A stretch of DNA of 64,000 nt from positions 310,001 through 374,000 of the forward strand of contig NZ_JAKVTV010000003.1 of the NCBI RefSeq assembly GCF_022489035.1. Reading direction: 5' to 3'. The stretch's first letter is position 1, and each line of letters starts with the position of its first letter. Origin of the DNA: Christiangramia lutea. Lineage in GTDB: Bacteria; Bacteroidota; Bacteroidia; Flavobacteriales; Flavobacteriaceae. Below the pieces are notes generated by a model. That model ran no database searches. It had not been told where the DNA came from and saw only the letters and a list, made by a program, of their open reading frames with translations. Both the position numbers and the translations under genes were made by a program. This document shows positions 28,486 through 38,072 of this stretch, piece by piece.

Positions 28486-29153
28486 TGGGAGACCGAAGAG
28501 CAATAATATTTGACCTGGACGGGGTGATAGTCGATACGGCTAAATTTCATTTTCTGGCCTGGCGGAAACTGGCGAATGATCTTGGTTTTGATTTTACCAA
28601 AGAGCAGAATGAACAACTTAAGGGTGTTAGCAGGGTAGATTCCTTAAAAAAGATCCTGGAATGGGGCGATATGGAACTATCTGAAGAGGAGTTTCAGAAA
28701 CAAATGGCCCTGAAGAATGAGAATTACTTATCTTATGTAGACGGGATGGATGATGGTGAGATCCTGCCAGGGGTGAAAAAAGTGCTTGACTACCTTGATG
28801 AAAATCAGGTTCCTTATGCCCTGGGGTCGGCGAGTAAGAATGCCCGTCCAATTCTTAAAAAGATAGATCTCTACCATAGGTTTGATGCGATTGTAGACGG
28901 TACAGATGTGAGCAAAGCAAAGCCAGATCCGGAAGTGTTCCTTATCGCGGCAGAAAAATTAAATGTTGAACCACAGCAATGTGTGGTATTCGAAGATTCG
29001 GTAGCCGGAGTACAGGCTGCTAATATCGGGGGGATGTTAAGTGTTGGAATAGGTGCGAAAGATGTTCTTCATGAAGCAGACCATGTTTTCACCGATTTTA
29101 CCGAGATAGAATTGAATTTTATAGATAAATTATTGAATACAGAGAAAAAATGA
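28485..29153 (+). CDS. pgmB: Beta-phosphoglucomutase
   Basis: A 222-residue HAD-superfamily enzyme converting beta-glucose 1-phosphate to glucose 6-phosphate. Motif I is IFDLDGVIVDTAKFHFLAWRKLA (nucleophile and general acid Asp), the cap follows (LKGVSRVDSLKKIL), motif II is LGSASKN, motif III KPDPEVFL, and motif IV VFEDSVAGVQAA. The start is ATG at 28485 overlapping the permease stop (TGATG). Together with GH65 phosphorylase, which releases beta-glucose 1-phosphate, it completes ATP-sparing maltose breakdown. Confidence 0.95.
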   Translation: MGDRRAIIFDLDGVIVDTAKFHFLAWRKLANDLGFDFTKEQNEQLKGVSRVDSLKKILEWGDMELSEEEFQKQMALKNENYLSYVDGMDDGEILPGVKKVLDYLDENQVPYALGSASKNARPILKKIDLYHRFDAIVDGTDVSKAKPDPEVFLIAAEKLNVEPQQCVVFEDSVAGVQAANIGGMLSVGIGAKDVLHEADHVFTDFTEIELNFIDKLLNTEKK

Positions 29154-31456
29154 ATCAAGATTATATAAAACCTGATGCGTGGTCTATCATAGAAGAAGAG
29201 TTTGATACCGGGAGAGTAAAATCTTCCGAAAGTCTATTCAGTATTGGTAATGGGGCCATGGGGCAACGTGCCAATTTCGAGGAGCAATATTCAGGTCCCA
29301 GTTTCCAGGGAAGTTATATTGGAGGAGTTTTTTATCCAGATAAAACCAAAGTGGGCTGGTGGAAGAATGGTTATCCAGAGTATTTCGCAAAAGTTTTGAA
29401 TGCTCCTAATTGGATAGGAATCAATGTGTTTGTAAATGATGAGCCTTTAGATCTATTTACATGTGAGAAGGTTCAAAGCTTCCGCAGGGAACTTAATATG
29501 AAAGAAGGGTACCTGGCCAGGTCTTTTGAAGCAACTTTGCCAAACGGAGTTGAAATTGAAGTGAAATCGGTACGTTTTCTTTCTATTGTTGACGATGAGC
29601 TGGGAGCGATCAAATTTGAAGTGACCCCTATAAGTTCTGATGCCACGGTACGTTTTGACCCTTATCTGGACGGAAGCATTACCAACACAGATGCCAACTG
29701 GGAGGAGCGTTTCTGGGAAACCCTGGAAGTGAAAGCTGAAGAAAAAAGAGCCTATATCGTTTCTAAAACCCTGAAAACAGAATTTCATGTAGGTACCTAT
29801 ATGCAATCTGAAATTCTGAAATCTGGTAAGAAGGAGGATCTATCTCCCGAAGTAAAAACCGATGAAGACAGGGTTTCCTTTTCATATTCTCTAGACGCAA
29901 AAAAGGGAGAAGCAGTAGCGATCGTAAAATATGCCGGTTATGTAACCGATATGAACCATAAGAAATCAGATCTTATTCAGGCTGCTTCTATGGTGCTTGA
30001 AAAGGCTGAGAAAAAAGGATTTGATCAGCTTAAAACCGAACAAAAGGATGCCTGGGCTGCTATCTGGGAAATGGCAGACATAACCATTTCAGGAGACGTA
30101 AAGGCGCAGCAGGGTATCAGATTCAATATTTTTCAACTGAACCAGACCTATCTTGGAAAAGACGAAAGATTAAATATTGGTCCTAAAGGATTTACTGGCG
30201 AAAAATATGGTGGAAGTACCTACTGGGATACAGAAGCTTATTGTATTCCTTTTTATATGGCGACCAAAGATCAGAAGGTTGCCCGTAAACTGCTTTCTTA
30301 CCGATATAACCACCTGGAAAAGGCTAAAGAAAATGCCGGTAAACTCGGCTTTTCTAATGGAGCGGCTCTTTACCCGATGGTTACCATGAATGGCGAGGAA
30401 AGCCACAATGAGTGGGAGATCACATTTGAGGAGATCCATAGAAATGGTGCCATGGTATTCGCCATTTATAACTATGTAAGGTTCACCGGCGATTTCAGCT
30501 ATATTCCTGAAAAAGGCCTTGAGGTCATGATCGCTATTGCCAGGTTCTGGCATCAGCGTGCTAATTTCAGTAAAGCCAAGAATAAATATGTGATCCTTGG
30601 AGTTACAGGGCCAAATGAATATGAAAATAACGTAAATAACAACTGGTATACAAACTATACAGCTAAATGGTGTATCGAGTATTGTATTCAAATGATAGAT
30701 AAGGTAAAAGATGCCTATGAAGAGGATTATCTCCGCATCATGGGGCTTACCAACCTGAACGAATCTGAGCTTTCTTCCTGGAGAGAAGTCGCCGATGGAA
30801 TGTATTTTCCTTATTCTGAAGAACACGGAGTTTTTCTTCAACAGGATGGATTCCTGGATAAAGAAATTATTCCTGTTTCAGACCTGGATAAAAAGCAACG
30901 ACCTATCAATCAGAAATGGAGTTGGGATCGAATATTAAGGTCTTGTTATATAAAACAGGCCGATGTTTTACAAGGATTCTACTTCTTTGCAGATCACTTC
31001 AGCAAGGATGACCTCAAGAAACATTTCGATTTTTACGAGCCTTTAACGGTTCATGAATCTTCTTTATCTCCATGTGTTCATAGTATTCAGGCAGCGCTGC
31101 TGGGAAGAATGGAGCAGGCTTATGAGTTCTACCTGAGAACTTCCAGGTTAGACCTTGATGATTATAACAAGGAAGTGGAAGAAGGTTGTCATATTACCAG
31201 TATGGCAGGAACCTGGATGAGTATCGTAGAAGGATTTGGAGGAATGAGAGTGGAAGATGATCAGCTATCTTTTAAACCTCAAATTCCAGATCAGTGGAAA
31301 GGATATTCCTTTAAAGTGAATTTCAGAGACAGAATTCTAAAGGTAACTGTATCTTCTGAAAAAACCGAATTCACCCTGGAAGGTAATGATCCACTTGAAA
31401 TACTTGTAAATGGAAAACCGGTTGAGGTTAAACCAAACACGCCGGTAACTGCTTAA
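29150..31456 (+). CDS. GH65 maltose phosphorylase
   Basis: A 768-residue cytoplasmic enzyme (no signal peptide) that splits maltose with phosphate into glucose and beta-glucose 1-phosphate. It has the GH65 layout: N-terminal beta-sandwich (LFSIGNGAMGQRANFEEQYSG), (alpha/alpha)6 barrel with GFTGEKYGGSTYWDTEAYC, general-acid Glu in GVTGPNEYENNVNNNWYTN, and phosphate-site residues in HESSLSPCVHSIQAALLG. The start overlaps the pgmB stop (ATGA). Kojibiose or trehalose phosphorylase are the alternatives in this family, but the maltose-locus context favours maltose. Confidence 0.92.
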   Translation: MNQDYIKPDAWSIIEEEFDTGRVKSSESLFSIGNGAMGQRANFEEQYSGPSFQGSYIGGVFYPDKTKVGWWKNGYPEYFAKVLNAPNWIGINVFVNDEPLDLFTCEKVQSFRRELNMKEGYLARSFEATLPNGVEIEVKSVRFLSIVDDELGAIKFEVTPISSDATVRFDPYLDGSITNTDANWEERFWETLEVKAEEKRAYIVSKTLKTEFHVGTYMQSEILKSGKKEDLSPEVKTDEDRVSFSYSLDAKKGEAVAIVKYAGYVTDMNHKKSDLIQAASMVLEKAEKKGFDQLKTEQKDAWAAIWEMADITISGDVKAQQGIRFNIFQLNQTYLGKDERLNIGPKGFTGEKYGGSTYWDTEAYCIPFYMATKDQKVARKLLSYRYNHLEKAKENAGKLGFSNGAALYPMVTMNGEESHNEWEITFEEIHRNGAMVFAIYNYVRFTGDFSYIPEKGLEVMIAIARFWHQRANFSKAKNKYVILGVTGPNEYENNVNNNWYTNYTAKWCIEYCIQMIDKVKDAYEEDYLRIMGLTNLNESELSSWREVADGMYFPYSEEHGVFLQQDGFLDKEIIPVSDLDKKQRPINQKWSWDRILRSCYIKQADVLQGFYFFADHFSKDDLKKHFDFYEPLTVHESSLSPCVHSIQAALLGRMEQAYEFYLRTSRLDLDDYNKEVEEGCHITSMAGTWMSIVEGFGGMRVEDDQLSFKPQIPDQWKGYSFKVNFRDRILKVTVSSEKTEFTLEGNDPLEILVNGKPVEVKPNTPVTA

Positions 31457-31464
31457 TTTTTTTA

Positions 31465-31498
31465 AAGGCTTTCTGAATTTCAGAAAGCCTTACTTTTT
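31465..31498 (+). terminator. Hairpin between GH65 and GH13 genes
   Basis: AAGGCTTTCTGAA pairs with TTCAGAAAGCCTT almost without loop, followed by ACTTTTT. It sits 14 bases before the next start and probably tunes or separates expression of the downstream amylases. Confidence 0.65.
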
Positions 31499-31511
31499 AA
31501 ATTTACTTTTA

Positions 31512-33371
31512 ATGAAATCTATTTTTTATTTGTTAATAGCTCTGGTAAGCTTGAATTCTTATGCTCAAATAGAAAGAGTTGAACCACCAAACTGGTGGGT
31601 GGGTTTTGAAGAATCAGAACTTCAACTAATGGTTTATGGAGAAAAGATTGGTGAAGCCACACCTGAAATCGAATATGAAGGTGTTAGTATTGTGGAGGTT
31701 TATAAGGCTGATAATCCTAATTACCTTTTTATTGATCTTAAAATTTCGGAAGAAGCGAAACCTGGAAATTTCGATTTAAAACTGAAAATTCCAGGTGCGT
31801 CTGAAGAGGTTTATAATTACGAATTAAAGGCCAGGACTAAACCAGCTGAAGAATTTGTTGGTTTCGATAATACCGATGCTGTCTATCTTATTACGCCAGA
31901 CAGGTTTGCCAATGGAGATCCTTCGAATGACATAGATATATCTCTGAATGAAAAAACCATCGACAGAGAAGATGATTATGCCCGCCACGGAGGAGATATT
32001 AGAGGAATTATCGATCACCTGGAATACATCGATGAGATGGGTTTCACTGCAATCTGGTCTTCTCCTTTATTAACTAACGATATGAAATCAGGATCTTACC
32101 ATGGATATGCCATGACCGACTTCTACCAGGTTGATCCTCGTTTTGGAACTCTAGACGAGTACAAGGAGCTTGCTGAAAAAGCAGACGCCAGGGGAATTAA
32201 GTTAATTATGGACCAGGTAGCGAATCATATTGGTTTAGAACACTGGTGGATGAAAGACCTACCCTTCGATAACTGGATCAATTACCAGGAGCAGTACGAG
32301 AATGGTGAAAAAATAAGATATTCTAACCATAAAAGAACTGTTAACCAGGATAAGTATGCAGCCGACATCGATAAGAAAAGAATGAATGACGGTTGGTTTG
32401 TTGATACCATGCCCGATTTAAATCAGCGAAATCCTTTTATGGCAAAATATCTTATTCAGAACAGTATCTGGTGGATCGAAACCCTTGAATTGGGCGGAAT
32501 TCGCCAGGACACCTATCCTTATCCAGACAAGGAATTCATGAGTGATTGGGCAGGTGCTATCATGAAAGAGTATCCAAACTTCAATATTGTAGGAGAGGAA
32601 TGGAGCCAGAATCCACTATTGATCAGGTATTGGCAGGATGGAGTTGAAAACGGGTATGATTCCAATTTAAAAAGTACTATGGATTTTGCCATGCAGGGCA
32701 AGATCGTGGAAGGACTTAATGAAGACGAAGGCTGGGAAAAAGGATTACACCAACTGTATGCAGGTCTGGCTAACGATTTTGCATATGAATCTCCAGAGAA
32801 TATCATGATATTTCCAGATAACCATGATATGAGCAGGATCTATACCCAGCTTCAAGAAGACTTCATCAATACGAAAATGGCCTTAGGGTATTTACTGGCT
32901 CTTCCAAGAATTCCGCAGATTTATTACGGTACCGAAATTTTAATGGATGATACGGCAAAACCTGGCGATCATGGCCTGATTAGAACCGAATTTCCCGGAG
33001 GTTGGGATGATAGTGAAGTGAATGCATTCACCGGAGAAGGACTTTCTGAAAAGCAAAAGGAAATGCAGGCATTTCTAAAGACCATTTTAAATTACAGGAA
33101 GACCAGTAAGGCGATCCATGAGGGCAAAACCGTTCATTTCGCCCCTGAAAATGGTATCTACCTTTTATCCCAAATTTCAGGTGATGAGAAAATAGTTCTA
33201 TTGTTGAATAAAAATAATGAGCCAGTAGATTTGGATCTTTCAAGGTTCGAAGAACTGGGATTAAGAAACGTAGAAATGAAAAACCTTCTTTCAGGTGAAA
33301 AAATTACCTGGAAAGAAAAGCTTAGCCTTTCAGAACGCGGAATCTACTTTTATACAACAAAAATCAACTAA
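31512..33371 (+). CDS. Periplasmic GH13 cyclomaltodextrinase / neopullulanase (SusA-like)
   Basis: A 619-residue exported enzyme with a signal peptide ending near NSYAQ. Residues about 22-110 match the N-terminal cyclomaltodextrinase domain (VEPPNWWVGFEESELQLMVYG). The GH13 barrel follows with MDQVANHIG, the nucleophile in GGIRQDTYPYPD, the acid/base in IVGEEWSQNP and the stabiliser Asp in FPDNHDMSR. A C-terminal beta domain completes it. It should trim imported malto-oligosaccharides in the periplasm to maltose and glucose, ahead of the MFS permease. Architecture and length match SusA-type enzymes. Confidence 0.9.
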   Translation: MKSIFYLLIALVSLNSYAQIERVEPPNWWVGFEESELQLMVYGEKIGEATPEIEYEGVSIVEVYKADNPNYLFIDLKISEEAKPGNFDLKLKIPGASEEVYNYELKARTKPAEEFVGFDNTDAVYLITPDRFANGDPSNDIDISLNEKTIDREDDYARHGGDIRGIIDHLEYIDEMGFTAIWSSPLLTNDMKSGSYHGYAMTDFYQVDPRFGTLDEYKELAEKADARGIKLIMDQVANHIGLEHWWMKDLPFDNWINYQEQYENGEKIRYSNHKRTVNQDKYAADIDKKRMNDGWFVDTMPDLNQRNPFMAKYLIQNSIWWIETLELGGIRQDTYPYPDKEFMSDWAGAIMKEYPNFNIVGEEWSQNPLLIRYWQDGVENGYDSNLKSTMDFAMQGKIVEGLNEDEGWEKGLHQLYAGLANDFAYESPENIMIFPDNHDMSRIYTQLQEDFINTKMALGYLLALPRIPQIYYGTEILMDDTAKPGDHGLIRTEFPGGWDDSEVNAFTGEGLSEKQKEMQAFLKTILNYRKTSKAIHEGKTVHFAPENGIYLLSQISGDEKIVLLLNKNNEPVDLDLSRFEELGLRNVEMKNLLSGEKITWKEKLSLSERGIYFYTTKIN

Positions 33372-33398
33372 ACACTAAATTCAATAAACAAAAAAGAA

Positions 33399-34844
33399 AT
33401 GAAGAAAATTGTATTGGTTCTAATGATATTCAGCTTTCTGGTATCGTGCAAGAATGAATCAGAAAAGGATCAAAATACGGTAGCTGAAACCGCAAAGGAT
33501 AGCCTCGCACCTGTAAGTGACGAAATGATGGAAACAGCTGTCATATATGAAGCAAATATCCGTCAATATTCTCCAGAGGGGACTTTTGATGCGTTCACCA
33601 AAGATATTCCACAGCTTAAGGAACTTGGGGTAAAAGTGATCTGGCTCATGCCGATGTATCCTATCTCAATGAAGAACAGAAAAGCTACCGGAGGAAGAAA
33701 TGTAGAGGATATTGAAGATCTGGAAGAACGTAAGAAATACCTTGGAAGTTATTACGCGATCTCAGACTACAGGGCGGTGAACCCGGAACATGGAAACATG
33801 GAAGATTTTGATGAATTGGTACAAACCGCTCATGATAATGGTATGTATGTAATTCTTGATTGGGTGGCCAATCACACCGGATGGGACCACCAGTGGCTTG
33901 AAGATCACAAAGACTGGTATACACAAAATGAAAAAGGAGAGGTGGTAGATCCTATTAATGATGAAACTGGTGAATCATGGGGATGGACAGATGTTGCAGA
34001 CCTTAATTTTGATAATCAGGAATTGCGTAAAGCGATGATCGAGGATATGCTTTTCTGGGTAAGAGAGCATGATGTAGACGGTTTTAGAGCAGATGCAGCT
34101 CATTCGGTTCCAACAGACTTCTGGGAAACTGCGGCGGAAGCAATAAAAGCAGAAAAACCAGTTTTTATGCTGGCTGAAGCTCAGGATCCAAAAGACCTTT
34201 TTCACAACGCTTTCGATATGGGTTATAACTGGGAAGGTCATCATATCATGAACAGCATTGCGAAAGGAGAGAAATCGGCGAAAGACTGGGATGAGTACAT
34301 GCAAAAGATCGATACCACTTTCCAGGAAGACGATTTTTTAATGAATTTCGTGACCAATCATGATGAGAACTCCTGGGCCGGAACCGTAAGGGAGAGAATG
34401 GGAGATGCTTCTGAAGCCATGCTTGCCCTAAGTTATACTATTCCTGGTATGCCATTGATCTATAGCGGGCAGGAGTATGATATGGACAAACGATTACTGT
34501 TCTTTGAAAAAGATACCATTCCGAAAACCAAAGGGAAGGTTTATCCATTATTAGAAAAACTGGGTGAACTTAAAAATACTAATCCGGCGTTAAATGGCGG
34601 GAAAAATGCAGCTAGCTACATTGATATCAAAACTTCAGCTGAAGAAAATATTCTTGCCTTTAAAAGAGAGAAAGATGGAGAGGTTTTATATTATGTCGCA
34701 AATATGACTGCTGCACCTGTATCATTTACTGCCGAAATGGAAGGTGATTTTTCAGATTATATGAGTGGATCAGAATTGTCAATTTCTAAGGATCAGGAAA
34801 TGCAATTTGAACCCTGGGCATATAAAATTTTGATAAATAAGTAA
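33399..34844 (+). CDS. GH13 alpha-amylase lipoprotein
   Basis: A 481-residue GH13 enzyme with lipoprotein signal FSFLVSCKNESEKD. Catalytic motifs: LDWVANHTGWDHQWL (region I), GFRADAAHSVPTDFW (Asp nucleophile), FMLAEAQDP (Glu acid/base) and FVTNHDENSW (Asp). It is the third GH13 enzyme of the locus and the last gene of the regulator-permease-phosphorylase unit. It has a shorter form than the SusA-like enzyme and lacks the extra N-terminal domain, so it probably prefers linear dextrins. Whether it faces the periplasm or the outside cannot be told from the acidic residues alone. Confidence 0.9.
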   Translation: MKKIVLVLMIFSFLVSCKNESEKDQNTVAETAKDSLAPVSDEMMETAVIYEANIRQYSPEGTFDAFTKDIPQLKELGVKVIWLMPMYPISMKNRKATGGRNVEDIEDLEERKKYLGSYYAISDYRAVNPEHGNMEDFDELVQTAHDNGMYVILDWVANHTGWDHQWLEDHKDWYTQNEKGEVVDPINDETGESWGWTDVADLNFDNQELRKAMIEDMLFWVREHDVDGFRADAAHSVPTDFWETAAEAIKAEKPVFMLAEAQDPKDLFHNAFDMGYNWEGHHIMNSIAKGEKSAKDWDEYMQKIDTTFQEDDFLMNFVTNHDENSWAGTVRERMGDASEAMLALSYTIPGMPLIYSGQEYDMDKRLLFFEKDTIPKTKGKVYPLLEKLGELKNTNPALNGGKNAASYIDIKTSAEENILAFKREKDGEVLYYVANMTAAPVSFTAEMEGDFSDYMSGSELSISKDQEMQFEPWAYKILINK

Positions 34845-34863
34845 ATAAAGTCCTAAATATTTG

Positions 34864-34892
34864 CAAAAAGCCACTGTTTAGTGGCTTTTTTT
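34864..34892 (+). terminator. Terminator at the end of the maltose operon
   Basis: AAAAGCCACT pairs with AGTGGCTTTT around a four-base loop, followed by TTTT. Confidence 0.85.
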
Positions 34893-34904
34893 ATTAGTTA
34901 TTAA

Positions 34905-34920
34905 CCGAAAACGTTTTAGT
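34905..34920. promoter_or_regulatory. LacI-type operator upstream of pfkA
   Basis: CCGAAAACGTTTTAGT shares CGAAAACGTTTT with the palindrome in front of susC. It lies 50 bases before the pfkA start, where it could act as an operator or activator site of the same LacI-family regulator. Confidence 0.6.
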
Positions 34921-34969
34921 TTTTTCCGAAATTAGGTAATTGGTTTGAAAGAGGTTAGTTTTGAGGTAA

Positions 34970-35956
34970 ATGGTTGAGAAAATAAAAAACATTGCGGTAT
35001 TGACTTCCGGAGGAGATGCTCCTGGAATGAATGCAGCAATTAGAGCAGTTGTACGTGCCTGTTCATTTTACAAGATAGAGTGTACCGGCGTTTATAGAGG
35101 ATATCAGGGATTAATTGAGGCCGACTTCGAGGCTCTTGATGCCCGTTCAGTTAGAAACATTATTAATAAGGGAGGAACTTTCTTGAAATCCACTCGTTCA
35201 GAAGAGTTCAAAACCAAGGAAGGACGAAAAAAAGCCTTCGATAATCTTAAAGCGGCTAAGGTAGATGCCTTGATCGTTATTGGTGGTGATGGTACCTTCA
35301 CGGGTGGCCAGCTTTTTAGCCAGGAATTTAAATTCCCAATCGTGGGTATTCCTGCTACCATCGATAATGATATTAATGGTACAGATTATACTCTTGGATA
35401 TGACACCGCATTGAATACGGTGGTGGAGGCGATCGATAAGATTCGCGATACGGCCAGTTCTCATAACAGGCTTTTCCTGATTGAGGTAATGGGTAGGGAT
35501 GCAGGTGATATTGCTTTGAACAGCGGTATTGGTGCAGGAGCTGAAGAGATCCTTATTCCAGAAGAGAACCTGGGAGCAGAAAGATTGATAGATTCCCTTA
35601 AAAAAAGTAAAAAATCAGGTAAAACTTCCAGTATCATCGTGGTGGCTGAAGGTGAGAAGAGTGGAAAGAACATTTTTGAACTTGCCTCTTACATCGAAGA
35701 TAACCTGGATGAATATGAAATAAGAGTTTCTGTTCTTGGTCATATCCAGAGAGGTGGATCACCAAGTTGTTTTGATCGCGTTTTAGCCAGTAAACTAGGT
35801 GTTGGTGCAGTGGAAGCCTTGATGAACGGGAAGTCTGAAATAATGGTAGGTATACATCACCAGAAAGTAGTGCATGTAGACCTAGTTACCGCCATAAAAG
35901 GTGACGCGAAAATAGATAAAGAATTGAGAAGGGTGGCAGACATCACTTCGGTATAA
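34970..35956 (+). CDS. pfkA: ATP-dependent 6-phosphofructokinase
   Basis: A 328-residue enzyme phosphorylating fructose 6-phosphate to the 1,6-bisphosphate, the committed step of glycolysis. Motifs: LTSGGDAPGMNAAIRA (ATP loop), VIGGDGTFTGG, GIPATIDNDINGTDYTLGYDTA with the catalytic Asp, and VLGHIQRGGSPSCFDR. GGDGT is the ATP-using form, against the GGDD of pyrophosphate-dependent enzymes. It forms an operon with gapA 15 bases downstream and lies behind a putative LacI operator. Confidence 0.95.
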   Translation: MVEKIKNIAVLTSGGDAPGMNAAIRAVVRACSFYKIECTGVYRGYQGLIEADFEALDARSVRNIINKGGTFLKSTRSEEFKTKEGRKKAFDNLKAAKVDALIVIGGDGTFTGGQLFSQEFKFPIVGIPATIDNDINGTDYTLGYDTALNTVVEAIDKIRDTASSHNRLFLIEVMGRDAGDIALNSGIGAGAEEILIPEENLGAERLIDSLKKSKKSGKTSSIIVVAEGEKSGKNIFELASYIEDNLDEYEIRVSVLGHIQRGGSPSCFDRVLASKLGVGAVEALMNGKSEIMVGIHHQKVVHVDLVTAIKGDAKIDKELRRVADITSV

Positions 35957-36970
<1,014 letters not shown>

Positions 36971-36980
36971 AATTTTTAAT

Positions 36981-37044
36981 CGGAAATAAACCCGGAACGC
37001 TGTTTAATATCGTAAATTAGATAGGTGAACTGTGTTTATTTCCG
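36981..37044 (+). other. Long inverted repeat between gapA and the BadF-type kinase gene
   Basis: CGGAAATAAAC at 36981-36991 and GTTTATTTCCG at 37034-37044 are perfect complements with a 42-base loop. No T-run follows, so this is not a standard terminator. It may be an RNA structure or a regulatory site ahead of the kinase start at 37068. Confidence 0.45.
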
Positions 37045-37067
37045 GTTTAAATTAATCATAAGAAAGA

Positions 37068-37928
37068 ATGATTTTAATTGCTGATGGAGGTTCCACCAAA
37101 TGTGACTGGATACTTCTGAATAATGAAGGTGAACAGGTATTTAAAACCAGAACTAAAGGTTTGAATCCTGCTGTATTTAAGGAACCGGTTCTTGAAGAAA
37201 GACTTGCTGAAAATCCTGAACTTGCTGAAGTAAGAGCAAAAGTAGAAAAAGTTCATTTCTATGGTGCCGGAGCTGGCACACCCACTCCGCGGGAATTATT
37301 GAAAAGCATTATTGCAAATTATTTTACTAATGCCGATGAGGTCTTGGTAATGGAAGATATGGTAGCAGCCGTATATGCAGCTACTACTGAACCTGGTATC
37401 GTTTGTATCTTGGGAACAGGTTCCAATAGCTGTTATTTTGATGGAAAAGATATACATCAGGCGGTAGATTCTCTTGGTTATATCCTTATGGATGAAGCCA
37501 GCGGAAATTACTTCGGGAAAAGGCTTATTAGAGACTATTACTATAAACGTATGCCTCCGGAGGTGGCTGAAAAGTTCGAAGAAAAATTCGATCTAAATTC
37601 AGATACCATTAAAATGAATCTTTATCGAAAGGAAAATCCAAATACATATCTCGCCCATTTTGCAGAATTCATTTTTACCAATGAAAGAAATGGATATTTC
37701 TATAAGTTACTTCATGAAGGATTAACAGATTTTGTTCACTCCAGAGTGCTTTCTTATCCGCAGGTCACTTCAGTTCCTGTTCACTTTATTGGAACTATCG
37801 CCTACTTTAGTGAGGATATAATTCGCGCTGTCTTGCAGCCATACGGAATTGAATTAGGCAATATTGTAAGAAGACCAATTGATGCCTTGATTGATTATTA
37901 TAAACAGAATGTGATCAAGGTTTCTTAA
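37068..37928 (+). CDS. BadF/BadG/BcrA-type ATPase, N-acetylglucosamine kinase-like
   Basis: A 286-residue sugar-kinase-fold protein. The phosphate-1 loop is LIADGGSTKCDWILL, the second phosphate motif is CILGTGSNSCYFDGKDI, and SLGYILMDEASGNYFGKRLIRDYYY is typical of the GlcNAc-kinase-like branch. It is close to gapA and closed by a terminator. Substrate may be GlcNAc or glucose; a glucokinase role would suit the free glucose released by maltose phosphorylase, but this is inference. Confidence 0.82.
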   Translation: MILIADGGSTKCDWILLNNEGEQVFKTRTKGLNPAVFKEPVLEERLAENPELAEVRAKVEKVHFYGAGAGTPTPRELLKSIIANYFTNADEVLVMEDMVAAVYAATTEPGIVCILGTGSNSCYFDGKDIHQAVDSLGYILMDEASGNYFGKRLIRDYYYKRMPPEVAEKFEEKFDLNSDTIKMNLYRKENPNTYLAHFAEFIFTNERNGYFYKLLHEGLTDFVHSRVLSYPQVTSVPVHFIGTIAYFSEDIIRAVLQPYGIELGNIVRRPIDALIDYYKQNVIKVS

Positions 37929-37951
37929 GACCATGATATTTTGTTGATATA

Positions 37952-37977
37952 AAGCCTGCTGAAAAGCGGGCTTTTTT
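37952..37977 (+). terminator. Terminator after the BadF-type kinase
   Basis: AAAGCCTGCT pairs with AGCGGGCTTT (one T-G pair) around GAAA, followed by TTT. Confidence 0.75.
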
Positions 37978-38072
37978 CATTTAAGAAATTTTTTAGATAA
38001 TATTAAGATTAACATACGTTTCGTTGTTTAAATCAAAAAGTTGTGTTAATTTAATAAGCTAAACTCTTGACA

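Noticed and set aside
30170-30841. 223-residue antisense open frame
   Set aside because: It lies entirely within the GH65 maltose phosphorylase gene on the other strand and shows no domain pattern.
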